DNA of 64,000 nt, taken from the NCBI GenBank assembly GCA_036510975.1, contig DATCCY010000068.1, positions 10,052 through 74,051 on the forward strand, written 5' to 3'. The position numbers and the translations under genes were made by a program. A model generated the notes under the pieces. That model was not told where the DNA came from. It searched no databases and was given only the letters and a program-made list of their open reading frames with translations. This document shows positions 16,790-25,316 of this stretch, piece by piece (positions within the stretch are counted from its first letter, which is position 1; the number at the start of each line of letters is the position of its first letter). This DNA comes from Longivirga sp036510975. GTDB taxonomy: Bacteria > Actinomycetota > Actinomycetes > S36-B12 > CAIYMF01.

Positions 16790-17607
16790 TGCCCGACGCA
16801 CTGCGGCTCGTGCTCGGCACGCTCACGATCGTGCGGGTGCCTCCCCCGGGTCGGGTCACGCCGAGGGTGGCCGGCACCGCGATGGTCCTCGCGCCTGCCG
16901 TCGGTGCCCTGCTCGGCGTGGTCGCAGCAGCCGTCGTCGCCGTCGTCGTGCGGGTCGGCGGGCGGCACGACGCGTCGACGCTGGTCGACCTGCTCGGCGC
17001 CGTCCTCGCGGTCGCCGCGCTCGCGCTGCTCACCCGAGGGCTGCACCTCGACGGCCTGGCCGACACCGCCGACGGCCTCGGCGTGAAGGGCAGCGACGAC
17101 GGCGTCCGCGACCGTCGGCTCGCGGTGATGCGCGCTCCCGACGTCGGGGCCTTCGGCGTCGTCGCCGTGGTGCTCGTCCTGGCGCTGCAGGTCGTGGCTC
17201 TCGCCCTCTGCGCGTCCGAGGGCGCGGGCACGGCAGCCGCCGTGACCGCCGCGGCGGTCGGTCGCCTCTCGATCACGTGGTGCTGCACCCCGTGGGTGTC
17301 CTCGGCGCGACCCGACGGTCTCGGTGCAGCGGTCGCCGGCACCGTTCCGCGCGGCGCCGCGGTCCTCACCACCGTCGTGGCCCTGCTCGGCGTCGCCCTC
17401 CTCGCCTGGACCACCGCCGGCGCCTCGGTCACGGTCACCGGGTCCTTCGTCGTCGCGGCCGTGGTCGGTCTCGGCGCAGGCGCACTGGTCCTGCGCCGTT
17501 GCGTGTCCCGGTTCGGCGGCCTGACCGGCGACGTCCTCGGCGCCGTCGTCGAGGTCACCACCGCGGTCGTGCTCGTCGTCGCGGCGCTCGCCCTCGGCCT
17601 GCGCTGA
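16789..17607 (+). CDS. cobS: Adenosylcobinamide-GDP ribazoletransferase CobS
   Basis: A 272-residue polytopic membrane enzyme that joins adenosylcobinamide-GDP with alpha-ribazole to finish cobalamin. The family motif RGLHLDGLADTADGLG is at about residues 80-95, followed by DRRLAVMRAPDVGAFG. Six to seven helices are predicted by eye. The ATG overlaps the cobT stop. It is the last gene of the riboswitch-led unit. No corrin-ring genes are visible in the window, so import and completion of corrinoids is the role shown here. Confidence 0.92.
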   Translation: MPDALRLVLGTLTIVRVPPPGRVTPRVAGTAMVLAPAVGALLGVVAAAVVAVVVRVGGRHDASTLVDLLGAVLAVAALALLTRGLHLDGLADTADGLGVKGSDDGVRDRRLAVMRAPDVGAFGVVAVVLVLALQVVALALCASEGAGTAAAVTAAAVGRLSITWCCTPWVSSARPDGLGAAVAGTVPRGAAVLTTVVALLGVALLAWTTAGASVTVTGSFVVAAVVGLGAGALVLRRCVSRFGGLTGDVLGAVVEVTTAVVLVVAALALGLR

Positions 17608-17616
17608 GCCACCGGG

Positions 17617-18624
17617 TCAGGAGGCGACGTCGACGCGCCAGACGGTGTCCTGGTCGAAGTTGGAGATCCAGAGGGATCCGAAGGCGTAGACGAGCCCGGT
17701 CGGGCTCTCCTCCCAGGGCAGGGTGAGCAGCAGCGTGACCGCCTTGGTGGCGGTGTCGACGGCGTAGACGTGGGTGTAGTCGGGCCGGTACCAGAGGTGC
17801 CCGTGGTTGTCTCCGGTGAGGGCCCAGTTCCAGTCGTCGAGGTGCTTCGGCGCGGGGATCACCAGGATCGGCTTGAGGGTGACGGGGTCGAGCTGGGTGA
17901 TCCGGCCGTCGTCGGGCACGCGGTAGATGTCGCTGCCGATGGGCGGGACGAGCCAGCTCGTGTCGACGGGCAGCATCCCGAGCGACGCCCCGGCGGGCGT
18001 GTAGGCGGCCGTCGTGCTGCCGCCGCCGATGATGACCCGGCCATGGGCGAGGACGACCGGACCACCGCTCCCGGACGCCGGGAGGGGAAGATGCTTGCGG
18101 ACGGTGCCGCTCGAAGCGTCGAGCAGGGTGACGCCGACGTCGTCGGGTCCGGCCGCCACCCACGCCGTCGCTCCGACGACCCGGATCGAGCCTCCGTTGC
18201 ACCCGGTCTCGGCCGAGGACGTGACGGTGAGGGCGGTGACGTCGATGTGGTGGGCCTTGTTGTCCGCATTCGTGCACGCCCACGCCGGGTCGTTGTCGCT
18301 GATGTTGACCTCACCGCCGACCGTCACCGAGCCCACGACCCGGTTCGTCGTAGGGTCGATCTTCTCCAGCGTCCCCGCGCGGTGGTTGGAGACCCAGATC
18401 GCGTCGGTCGTCGCGACGAACCCGGCCGGGCCGTGGTCGGTCGGGATGACCGCCTTCACCGAGGAGGGGACGCTCGCCGATGCTGCCGGGGCCGAGGCAC
18501 TCGTCGACGCCGAGCCTGCGCCGCCGCCGCTTCCCGGGCTGCTGCCCGACGCCGCGCAGGCGCTGAGCACGAGCGAGGCGGCGGCGACGGCCGGCAGGAG
18601 CGCGCGCCGCGGTCGTGTTCTCAT
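17617..18624 (-). CDS. Beta-propeller lipoprotein
   Basis: A 335-residue protein with a lipoprotein signal peptide (lipobox LSAC, Cys at about 22), a Ser/Gly/Ala-rich spacer to about 55, and then repeated blades such as IWVSNHRAGTLEKIDPTTNRVVG, typical of YVTN/NHL propellers. It should sit on the outer face of the membrane. It is the last gene of a three-gene operon with an ECF sigma factor and a second propeller protein, overlapping that gene by 4 bp. The ligand is unknown; sensing or scaffolding in sigma-factor control is inferred from linkage only. Confidence 0.78.
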   Translation of the reverse strand: MRTRPRRALLPAVAAASLVLSACAASGSSPGSGGGAGSASTSASAPAASASVPSSVKAVIPTDHGPAGFVATTDAIWVSNHRAGTLEKIDPTTNRVVGSVTVGGEVNISDNDPAWACTNADNKAHHIDVTALTVTSSAETGCNGGSIRVVGATAWVAAGPDDVGVTLLDASSGTVRKHLPLPASGSGGPVVLAHGRVIIGGGSTTAAYTPAGASLGMLPVDTSWLVPPIGSDIYRVPDDGRITQLDPVTLKPILVIPAPKHLDDWNWALTGDNHGHLWYRPDYTHVYAVDTATKAVTLLLTLPWEESPTGLVYAFGSLWISNFDQDTVWRVDVAS

Positions 18625-19679
18625 GGGGAGACCTCCGTTGCGTAGAGAAGCGCGGTGACGGGCGACACCGCGACCAGCAGCGATCCGGACGAGGACAGGG
18701 ACGCCACCGTCGCCCCGACGGCGGGCAGCAGGGAGGACCGGCCCTCGGCGGTGATCCGGGAGAGGCTCCCGGCGCTCGTCGCGACGACGGCGGAGCCGTC
18801 GTCCAGCGCGGTCACGGCGCTCGGGGTCGCGTCGGTCGCGACCCGGGCGAGCACGCGGCTGGGATCAGCGCCGTCGAGGTCGACGAGAGCCCCGCCACGC
18901 AGTGCCACCCAGGTCGAGCTCGCGGTGGCGGCGACGGCTACCGGGCGATCCGCGAGGGGAATGGGGAGGACCCCGCTGCCACGGTTCGCGTCGAGGGCCA
19001 CGCGGACCACCTGCGTCGGTGCCGTGACCCACACGTACCCGCCGCCGGCGCTCACCGAGACGGACCCCGGCGGCACGTCCACAGAGCCGTTCTGCGTGAC
19101 CGTGCCCGCGTCGTACCGGTCGAGGGTGTTGTTCCCGCCGGACAGCACCCACACCGTCGACCCGGTGACGGCGAGGCCGAGCGGACGGAGGGACGTCTGC
19201 GAGGTGGCGATCACGTGCCCGTCCGCAGGGTCGAGCTTGAGCAGGTGCGACGACCCGGCATCGAGCACCCACAACGCGTCAGGACCCAGCGCGAGGGCGG
19301 TGGGGCGGGTCGCGTCACGGATCGACCACGATGCCGACAGCTTCTTCGCGTCGATGGCGGTGACCGCTCCAGGTCCGGCGTCCGCGACGAACACGGTGCT
19401 GCCATCCGTGACGACAGCCACGGGGTGGGAGCCGGCCGAGACGGTCGTCATCACGTTCGGGACGACCACTGACCGGGTGCGCCATGTCCCCGCCACGAGG
19501 AACCCCACGACGATCGCCACGACGGCGAGCCCCGTGACCACCTGCAGGACGCGACGCGATCCCGCCCGTCCCTGTCCGGAGGGCTGCGCCGGCACCGCAT
19601 GCCTGAGGGACTCGGCGGCCAGGGAGGCGCGCGCCCGCTGGGCGCGGCCGGCGAGCACGTCGCTGTTCTCGTCCATCAT
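18621..19679 (-). CDS. Membrane-anchored beta-propeller protein, candidate sigma-factor partner
   Basis: A 352-residue protein. A cytoplasmic N-terminus of about 45 residues precedes one transmembrane helix (about 46-65) and an extracellular domain of repeated blades (for example PVAVVTDGSTVFVADAG). The layout, short inner tail, one helix and outer sensor, and the ATG overlap with the sigma-factor stop suggest an anti-sigma-like partner. No zinc-type anti-sigma motif is seen in the inner tail, so this is not proven. Its blades resemble those of the lipoprotein encoded next. Confidence 0.72.
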   Translation of the reverse strand: MMDENSDVLAGRAQRARASLAAESLRHAVPAQPSGQGRAGSRRVLQVVTGLAVVAIVVGFLVAGTWRTRSVVVPNVMTTVSAGSHPVAVVTDGSTVFVADAGPGAVTAIDAKKLSASWSIRDATRPTALALGPDALWVLDAGSSHLLKLDPADGHVIATSQTSLRPLGLAVTGSTVWVLSGGNNTLDRYDAGTVTQNGSVDVPPGSVSVSAGGGYVWVTAPTQVVRVALDANRGSGVLPIPLADRPVAVAATASSTWVALRGGALVDLDGADPSRVLARVATDATPSAVTALDDGSAVVATSAGSLSRITAEGRSSLLPAVGATVASLSSSGSLLVAVSPVTALLYATEVSP

Positions 19680-20203
19680 CGACCGTCCTCCCCGACGTGC
19701 AGCCGGCGGGCGAGCGAGGCGCGCCCCTTGTGCAGGTGCGCCTTCACGGTCCCCTCCGCCAGCTCGAGCACCACCGCGATGTCCGCCACCGGGAGGTCCT
19801 CGTAGTAGTGCAGTGCCAGGACCTTGGCCTGCTGGCGAGGCAGCGACCGGACCGCGGCCCAGAACTCGTCGTCGACGTCAGGGAGGGTCCAGTCGTCGGT
19901 GTGTCGTCCCGCGAGCCGCACCAGTGCGGCTGCCTCGCGGGCGCGTCGCCGCAGCGTCGAGGTCGCGAGGTTGATCGCCACCCGACGTACCCACGCACCG
20001 GGCTCGTCGTAGGCGGACACCTGGTTCCACCGCTGGTGGGCGCGCAGGAACGCCTCCTGCGTCACGTCGTCGGCCACCCAGCCGCTGCCCGTCAGAGCCC
20101 AGGCCACCGCGCGTACGGCCCGGTACTCCCGCCGGTAGAACGAGTCGAAGTCGAGCGCGCTCGGGGTCTCCACGTCGGAGACCTCGCGCGACTCCCTCGA
20201 CAC
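19676..20203 (-). CDS. ECF sigma factor (SigE-like group)
   Basis: A 175-residue sigma-70 family protein. Region 2 is at the start (FDSFYRREYRAVRAVAWALT, then DDVTQEAFLRAHQRW), and region 4 with an HTH is near the end (LPRQQAKVLALHYYEDL, ELAEGTVKAHLHKGRASL). GTG at 20203 is chosen because GGGAGG stands 5 nt upstream; an earlier GTG at 20251 lacks one. Its stop overlaps the next ATG. It heads a three-gene unit with two beta-propeller surface proteins that probably inform or restrain it. Confidence 0.9.
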   Translation of the reverse strand: MSRESREVSDVETPSALDFDSFYRREYRAVRAVAWALTGSGWVADDVTQEAFLRAHQRWNQVSAYDEPGAWVRRVAINLATSTLRRRAREAAALVRLAGRHTDDWTLPDVDDEFWAAVRSLPRQQAKVLALHYYEDLPVADIAVVLELAEGTVKAHLHKGRASLARRLHVGEDGR

Positions 20204-20298
20204 AGCCACCCTCCCTGGGCGATGGGCCAACTTCCCGGTCAGACGGGTCACAGGATGCTCCGCGGGGCGCAGTCCGTCCGGATAGCGGGCTGATCGGT

Positions 20299-20844
20299 CT
20301 AACCCAGGTGCGCGGTCAGGAACCCGCAGAAGTCGACCTGCCCGTTGATGATCGGGAACGCCCCGGTCTCCGAGACGACCGTGCGACTGACCATCGAGCC
20401 GTCCGGAGCGAACACGTAGTCGGCGACCAGGTGACCCTTGTCCGCGACGACGTCACCGTTCCAGGCCTTGAACTGCTCGCGGATTCCGTCGAACGCCACC
20501 CGGTAGTTGGCGGTGCCGTCGGCGAGGTGCGCGGCGGAGACGAGCTTCGCGGGACCGGAGAAGTCGTCCTCCATCCAGCGGCCGTCCGCCGCCGTGAGCC
20601 GCTGGACGACATGACCGGTGTTGACGGTGACGACATCGCCGCCCGCGAGCACCTTCCCGGTGGAGACGACGGGATTCGAGCCGGTGATCTCCGCGTGGAC
20701 CGGAACGCCGCACGGCGTGTCGTCGAACGACGCCCGCACCTTCGGCGGGCCGGCCAGGGTGGCGCTCGCGGGCGACAGGGCGGTCAGCGCCGACGTCACG
20801 GCGAACGACGCGGTCAGCACGACAAGGGCACGGGTCCGGTTCAC
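20299..20844 (-). CDS. Secreted protein of unknown function
   Basis: A 181-residue protein with a signal peptide (about 1-28, ending SPASA) and a mature domain of about 150 residues with two Cys (DTPCGVPVH and DFCGFL) that may form a disulfide. The GTG at 20844 has GGAGG 5 nt upstream, which decides against the longer reading. The fold looks beta-rich. I do not recognise the family. It is monocistronic, between a hairpin and the sigma-factor operon. Confidence 0.72.
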   Translation of the reverse strand: MNRTRALVVLTASFAVTSALTALSPASATLAGPPKVRASFDDTPCGVPVHAEITGSNPVVSTGKVLAGGDVVTVNTGHVVQRLTAADGRWMEDDFSGPAKLVSAAHLADGTANYRVAFDGIREQFKAWNGDVVADKGHLVADYVFAPDGSMVSRTVVSETGAFPIINGQVDFCGFLTAHLG

Positions 20845-20914
20845 GACGACCTCCGACAGTCCGACGACGACCAACACCTCAGACACGCCGCACGCCCCGG
20901 CCGGGTTTACCTCG

Positions 20915-20975
20915 GCCGAGACTGATCATGCGCGGGTGTTGGCAGCCCGGAAACCCCCGCACGACCAGTCTCGGC
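20915..20975 (-). terminator. Long imperfect hairpin after gcvT
   Basis: GCCGAGACTG (20915-20924) and CAGTCTCGGC (20966-20975) are perfect 10-bp inverted arms, with partly pairing TGCGCGGG/CCCCCGCA inside. It lies just after the gcvT stop and before the secreted-protein gene. It could end the gcvT transcript or be a scattered palindromic repeat. Confidence 0.5.
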
Positions 20976-20998
20976 AGGGGGTGCGCTCGCGTCGGACG

Positions 20999-22111
20999 TC
21001 AGCGGGTGCTGCGCTCGACGAACGGCGGCGTCCTCACGGCGAACCTGGCCGGGCGGCCGCGGACGTCGACGAGCACCTCGTCGCCGTCGCTCAGTCCGGC
21101 CGCCGTCGACAGCAGCGCGAGCGCGATGCCCACCTTGAGCGTCGGGGAGAAGGTGCCGGAGGTGATCTCACCGAGAGCAGCGCCGTCGATCGCGGTCACC
21201 TGCATGTGGGGGCGCGGGATCGCGCGCTCGAGGGAGACGAGACCGACCGAGCGGCGCAGCGGCCCGGCGGCCTTCTCGGCGAGCAGCGCGTCGCGCCCGA
21301 GGAAGGCGGGCTTGGCCCACCCGACGGCCCAGCCCGCGCGCGCCTGCACCGGGGTGATGTCGAGGGAGAGGTCCTGGCCGTGCAGCGGGTAGCCCATCTC
21401 GGTGCGCAGCGTGTCGCGCGCCCCGAGACCGCACGGCAGCACGCCGTACGCCGCACCCGCCTCCATCAGCTCGTCCCACACCGTCTGCGCGTGCGCCCAC
21501 GGCACGACGAGCTCGTAGCCGTGCTCGCCGGTGTAGCCGGTCCGGCACACGATGATCTCGACCCCGCGGTGCGTCGCCTCGGCGAAGGCCATGTACTCGA
21601 GCTCGGTGGGCAGTCCCAGGTCCGTGAGCAGCGCGGCGGACCGGGGTCCCTGCACGGCGAGCACGGCGTACTCCCGGTGCAGATCGGTGACGTGCACACC
21701 CTCAGGGGCCGCCGCGCGCAGGATGCGCACGACCTCAGAGGTGTTGGCGGCGTTCGGGATCAGGAAGACGTCGTCGTCGGCCTGCAGGTAGGCGATGAGG
21801 TCGTCGACGACGCCGCCGGACCCGGTGCAGAGCAGGGTGTACTGCGCCTTCCCGGGACCGATGCGGTCGAGGGAGTTGGTCAGGACCGTGTCCAGGAACT
21901 CACGCGCGCCCGGCCCGGTGACGGATGCCTTTCCGAGGTGCGAGACGTCGAAGACCCCGACCCGCTCCCGGACCGCCGTGTGCTCGGCGACGACCCCGCC
22001 GCCGGCGTACTCCAGCGGCATCGACCACCCGCCGAAGTCGCCGAACTTGGCGCCGAGCGCCTCGTGGCGCGCGTGCAGCGGGGACAGGGAGGGTGCGGTC
22101 GGGTCGCTCAT
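20999..22111 (-). CDS. gcvT: Glycine cleavage system aminomethyltransferase (T protein)
   Basis: A 370-residue protein that moves the aminomethyl-derived one-carbon unit from lipoylated H protein to tetrahydrofolate. Its start (LHARHEALGAKFGDFGGWSMP) carries the folate-site Asp region, and it has GYTGEHGYEL and a C-terminal barrel with GxVTSGTFSP-type residues (GEITSGTFSPTLK). Full length. The ATG at 22111 is preceded by TAGGTT with a 6-nt gap, so the mRNA is probably leaderless. It diverges from pepA. Other gcv genes are not in the window. Confidence 0.93.
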   Translation of the reverse strand: MSDPTAPSLSPLHARHEALGAKFGDFGGWSMPLEYAGGGVVAEHTAVRERVGVFDVSHLGKASVTGPGAREFLDTVLTNSLDRIGPGKAQYTLLCTGSGGVVDDLIAYLQADDDVFLIPNAANTSEVVRILRAAAPEGVHVTDLHREYAVLAVQGPRSAALLTDLGLPTELEYMAFAEATHRGVEIIVCRTGYTGEHGYELVVPWAHAQTVWDELMEAGAAYGVLPCGLGARDTLRTEMGYPLHGQDLSLDITPVQARAGWAVGWAKPAFLGRDALLAEKAAGPLRRSVGLVSLERAIPRPHMQVTAIDGAALGEITSGTFSPTLKVGIALALLSTAAGLSDGDEVLVDVRGRPARFAVRTPPFVERSTR

Positions 22112-22117
22112 GGCGCG

Positions 22118-22123
22118 AACCTA
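22118..22123 (-). promoter_or_regulatory. -10 box of a leaderless gcvT promoter
   Basis: On the minus strand TAGGTT ends 6 nt before the gcvT ATG. A second TAGGTT on the plus strand near 22173 may serve pepA, which has a leader and a GAGGAG site. Confidence 0.55.
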
Positions 22124-22215
22124 TCCACTCGGCCGGCCCGGTGCCCGCGGGCGACGCCGCGCGGTCGCGGGGTAGGTTTCCCACATCCCCCTCTCGTGAC
22201 CCGAGGAGCTCCCCC

Positions 22216-23727
22216 GTGACGACCCTCTCCCTGTCGTCGGCCGACGCCGCGACCCTGTCCACCGATGTCCTCGTCGTCGCGACCGCGCCCGCCGGCGGCC
22301 GTCGCAAGGGAGCCGTCCTCGTGGGTCCCGCCGCGTCGCTCAAGGCGGCGCCCAAGCGTCGCCTCGAGGAGTCGCTCGCCGCCCTCGGCGCGACCGGCAA
22401 GGCCGGCGACCTCGTGCGCGTGCCCGGCACCGGGATCGCCGCCGCGCCTCTGGTCCTCGCCGTCGGCCTCGGCCAGGGTCCGTGGTCCGACGAGGCGTTG
22501 CGGCGCGCCGCCGGCAGCGCCGCCCGTGCCCTCACCGGCACCCGCCGCGCGCTCCTCGCGCTGCCGACCGACTCCGCCACCGCGCTCGAGGCCGTGGCGC
22601 AGGGCGCGCTCCTCGGCGCCTACGAGTTCCGGACCTACCGCGTCGACAGCAAGTCCTCGCACAAGGCGCCGCTGGACCGCGTCAGCCTGCAGGTGGCCGA
22701 TGCGAAGGACGCCGCGTCCCTCGCCGCCGTGGCACGCGCGAAGGCCGTCTCGGGCGCCGTGAACCTCGCCCGCGACCTGGTCAACACCCCCGCCGGCGAC
22801 CTCGTGCCGTCGGACCTCGCCGCTGCAGCCATCGCCGCGGCCGCGGGGCTGCCCATCGAGGTCGAGGTGCTCGACGAGGCCGCCCTGACCGCCGGAGGCT
22901 ACGGCGGCATCCTCGGCGTCGGCCGCGGGTCGGCGAACCCGCCGCGCCTGGTCCGCCTGGCCTACCGCCCCGAGGGCGCGTCGTCGCACGTCGCCTTCGT
23001 CGGGAAGGGCATCACCTTCGACACCGGCGGCATCTCGATCAAGCCGTCGCTGAGCATGCACGAGATGAAGAGCGACATGGGTGGGGCCGCCGCGGCGCTC
23101 GGTGCGATCGTGGCATCGGCCCGGCTCGGCCTCGACGTGGCCGTGACCTCCTACCTCTGCATCGCGGAGAACATGCCCAGCGGGTCGGCCACGAAGCCGG
23201 GCGACGTGCTGCACACCTACGGCGGGACCACGATCGAGGTGCTCGACACCGACGCCGAGGGCCGCCTCGTGCTGGCCGACGGGCTGGCCCGCGCGCAGGA
23301 GGACAAGCCCGACGTCCTCATCGACATCGCGACCCTCACCGGCGCAGCGGTCATCGCCCTCGGCGCGCGCACCTTCGGGATCATGGCCAACGACGACGGC
23401 CTGCGCACCCAGATCCACGACGCCGCCGGTCGCGTCGGCGAGGCCTCGTGGCCCATGCCGCAGCCCGAGGAGCTGCGCACTCGCCTGGACAGCCACGTGG
23501 CCGACATCGCGAACATCCCGCTGGTGGGCCGTCGCGAGGGCGGCATGCTCTCGGCGTCGATCTTCCTGCGCGAGTTCGTGAAGTCCGGCCAGAAGTGGGC
23601 GCACCTCGACATCGCCGGGCCGGCGTACAACGCCCACGCGGCGCACGACTACACCCCACGGGGCGGGACCGGCGCGGCCGTCCGCACGCTCGTGCAGGTC
23701 GCGGCGGACCTCGCCTCGGGGAGCTGA
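22216..23727 (+). CDS. pepA: Leucyl aminopeptidase (M17)
   Basis: A 503-residue cytoplasmic peptidase. The two-metal site is visible: GKGITFDTGGISIK (Lys, Asp), MKSDMGGAAAALGA (Asp) and DTDAEGRLVLADGL (Asp, Glu, Arg). The N-terminal macro-like domain spans about 1-170. It removes N-terminal residues from peptides, mainly Leu. GTG at 22216 follows GAGGAG with suitable spacing. Two alternative hairpins follow its stop. Confidence 0.93.
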   Translation: MTTLSLSSADAATLSTDVLVVATAPAGGRRKGAVLVGPAASLKAAPKRRLEESLAALGATGKAGDLVRVPGTGIAAAPLVLAVGLGQGPWSDEALRRAAGSAARALTGTRRALLALPTDSATALEAVAQGALLGAYEFRTYRVDSKSSHKAPLDRVSLQVADAKDAASLAAVARAKAVSGAVNLARDLVNTPAGDLVPSDLAAAAIAAAAGLPIEVEVLDEAALTAGGYGGILGVGRGSANPPRLVRLAYRPEGASSHVAFVGKGITFDTGGISIKPSLSMHEMKSDMGGAAAALGAIVASARLGLDVAVTSYLCIAENMPSGSATKPGDVLHTYGGTTIEVLDTDAEGRLVLADGLARAQEDKPDVLIDIATLTGAAVIALGARTFGIMANDDGLRTQIHDAAGRVGEASWPMPQPEELRTRLDSHVADIANIPLVGRREGGMLSASIFLREFVKSGQKWAHLDIAGPAYNAHAAHDYTPRGGTGAAVRTLVQVAADLASGS

Positions 23728-23775
23728 CCCTGGCGCCGGTCGCACGGACGTTCGCCAGGGGCTGATCACCCCTGG
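23728..23775 (+). terminator. Overlapping alternative hairpins between pepA and lpd
   Basis: CCCTGGCG (23728-23735) pairs with CGCCAGGG (23753-23760). The second arm also overlaps CCAGGGG (23755-23761), which pairs with CCCCTGG (23769-23775). The two hairpins cannot form together. The simplest reading is a pepA terminator; a switch before lpd is possible. Confidence 0.5.
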
Positions 23776-23865
23776 TCACGCCCGTGTCACGGAGGTGGAA
23801 GGATGGCGTCCGCGTCTCGCACGAGGGACGTGACCACTCCCCACCCGCACCCACGAGGAGCGCCC

Positions 23866-25245
23866 GTGCCAGGGACCCAGTTCGACGTCGTCATCCTCGG
23901 CGGCGGGAGCGGCGGTTACGCCGCTGCGCTGCGCGGAGCCCAGCTCGGCCTGTCGGTCGCGCTGATCGAGAGGGATAAGCTCGGCGGCACCTGCCTGCAC
24001 TACGGCTGCATCCCGACCAAGGCGCTCCTGCACGCGGCCGAGGTGGCGGACTCCGCGCGCGAGGCCTCGCACATCGGGGTGAACGCGACGCTCGAGGGCA
24101 TCGACCTGGTCGCGGTCAACGCCTACCGCGACGGTGTCGTCTCCCGTCTCTACAGGGGCCTCCAGGGCCTGGTGAAGTCGCGCGACGTGACGTTCGTCGA
24201 GGGCACCGGTCGGCTGACCTCCCCCACGACCGTCGAGGTCGAGGGCACGACGTACACCGCGACCAAGGGCGTCGTGCTGGCCACCGGGTCCTACGCGCGC
24301 TCGCTGCCCGGCCTCGAGATCGCCGGCCGGGTGATCACCTCCTACGAGGCGCTGAACCTCGAGACGATCCCGGCGAAGGTGATCGTGCTCGGCGGCGGCG
24401 TGATCGGCGTGGAGTTCGCCTCCGTCTGGCGCTCCTTCGGCGCCGAGGTCACGATCGTGGAGGCGCTGCCCCGGCTCGTGCCCAACGAGGACGAGGCGTG
24501 CTCGAAGGCCCTCGACCGGGCCTTCCGCAAGCGTGGGATCACCTCGAAGGTCGGTGTCCGGTACGCGGGGGTCACCCAGTCCGACACCGGGGTCGTCGTC
24601 TCCCTCGAGGACGGCACGACGCTCGAGGCCGACCTCCTGCTCGTCGCCGTGGGTCGCGGCCCGAACGCGACCGGGATGGGCTTCGAGCAGGTCGGCGTCG
24701 CGATGGACCGCGGCTTCGTCCTCACCGACGACCGCCTCGCGACCAACGTCCCGGGCGTCTACGCCGTCGGCGACATCGTCCCCGGCCTGCAGCTCGCGCA
24801 CCGAGGGTTCGCCCAGGGCATCTTCGTCGCCGAGGAGATCGCCGGCCTTGCGCCGCACGTCATCGACGAGGCAGGCATCCCGCGGGTCACCTACTGCGAG
24901 CCCGAGGTCGCCTCGGTCGGTCTCACCACCGAGCAGGCCGTCGAGCGCTACGGCGCGGACAACGTCGAGAGCTACGAGTACAACCTCGGCGGCAACGGGA
25001 AGTCCCAGATCCTCGGGACCACCGGCTTCATCAAGCTCGTCCGGGAGAAGGACGGCCCCGTCGTCGGCGTCCACATGGTCGGCGCGCGGGTCGGCGAGCT
25101 CATCGGCGAGGGCCAGCTCGTCGTGAACTGGGAGGCCTACCCCGAGGACGTCGCGTCCCTCGTCCACGCCCACCCCACCCAGAACGAGGCGTTCGGCGAG
25201 GCCTTCCTCGCCCTGGCCGGCAAGCCCCTGCACGCGCACGGCTGA
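23866..25245 (+). CDS. lpd: Dihydrolipoyl dehydrogenase (E3)
   Basis: A 459-residue flavoprotein that reoxidises dihydrolipoyl groups using NAD. It has the FAD site VVILGGGSGGYAAA, the redox disulfide GGTCLHYGCIPTKALLH, the NAD site VIVLGGGVIGVEFA and the C-terminal His-Glu pair HAHPTQNEAF. GTG at 23866 is chosen for the GAGGAG 7 nt upstream and because it gives the usual N-terminus; an earlier ATG adds 21 unusual residues. sucB follows 71 bp downstream, so E3 and E2 are probably made together. Confidence 0.95.
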   Translation: MPGTQFDVVILGGGSGGYAAALRGAQLGLSVALIERDKLGGTCLHYGCIPTKALLHAAEVADSAREASHIGVNATLEGIDLVAVNAYRDGVVSRLYRGLQGLVKSRDVTFVEGTGRLTSPTTVEVEGTTYTATKGVVLATGSYARSLPGLEIAGRVITSYEALNLETIPAKVIVLGGGVIGVEFASVWRSFGAEVTIVEALPRLVPNEDEACSKALDRAFRKRGITSKVGVRYAGVTQSDTGVVVSLEDGTTLEADLLLVAVGRGPNATGMGFEQVGVAMDRGFVLTDDRLATNVPGVYAVGDIVPGLQLAHRGFAQGIFVAEEIAGLAPHVIDEAGIPRVTYCEPEVASVGLTTEQAVERYGADNVESYEYNLGGNGKSQILGTTGFIKLVREKDGPVVGVHMVGARVGELIGEGQLVVNWEAYPEDVASLVHAHPTQNEAFGEAFLALAGKPLHAHG

Positions 25246-25316
25246 ACCTGCTCTGGAAGATCCGCGTCACCCGCGCGAGGATCCTCATGTCCGTCCGATA
25301 GCGAAGGAAACGCCCC

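Noticed and set aside
20204..20251. Longer sigma-factor start at 20251
   Set aside because: No ribosome site; GTG 20203 has GGGAGG at proper distance and gives the usual N-terminus.
23803..23865. Upstream ATG start for lpd
   Set aside because: It would add 21 residues rich in His and Pro before the FAD motif. The GTG at 23866 has a good GAGGAG site.
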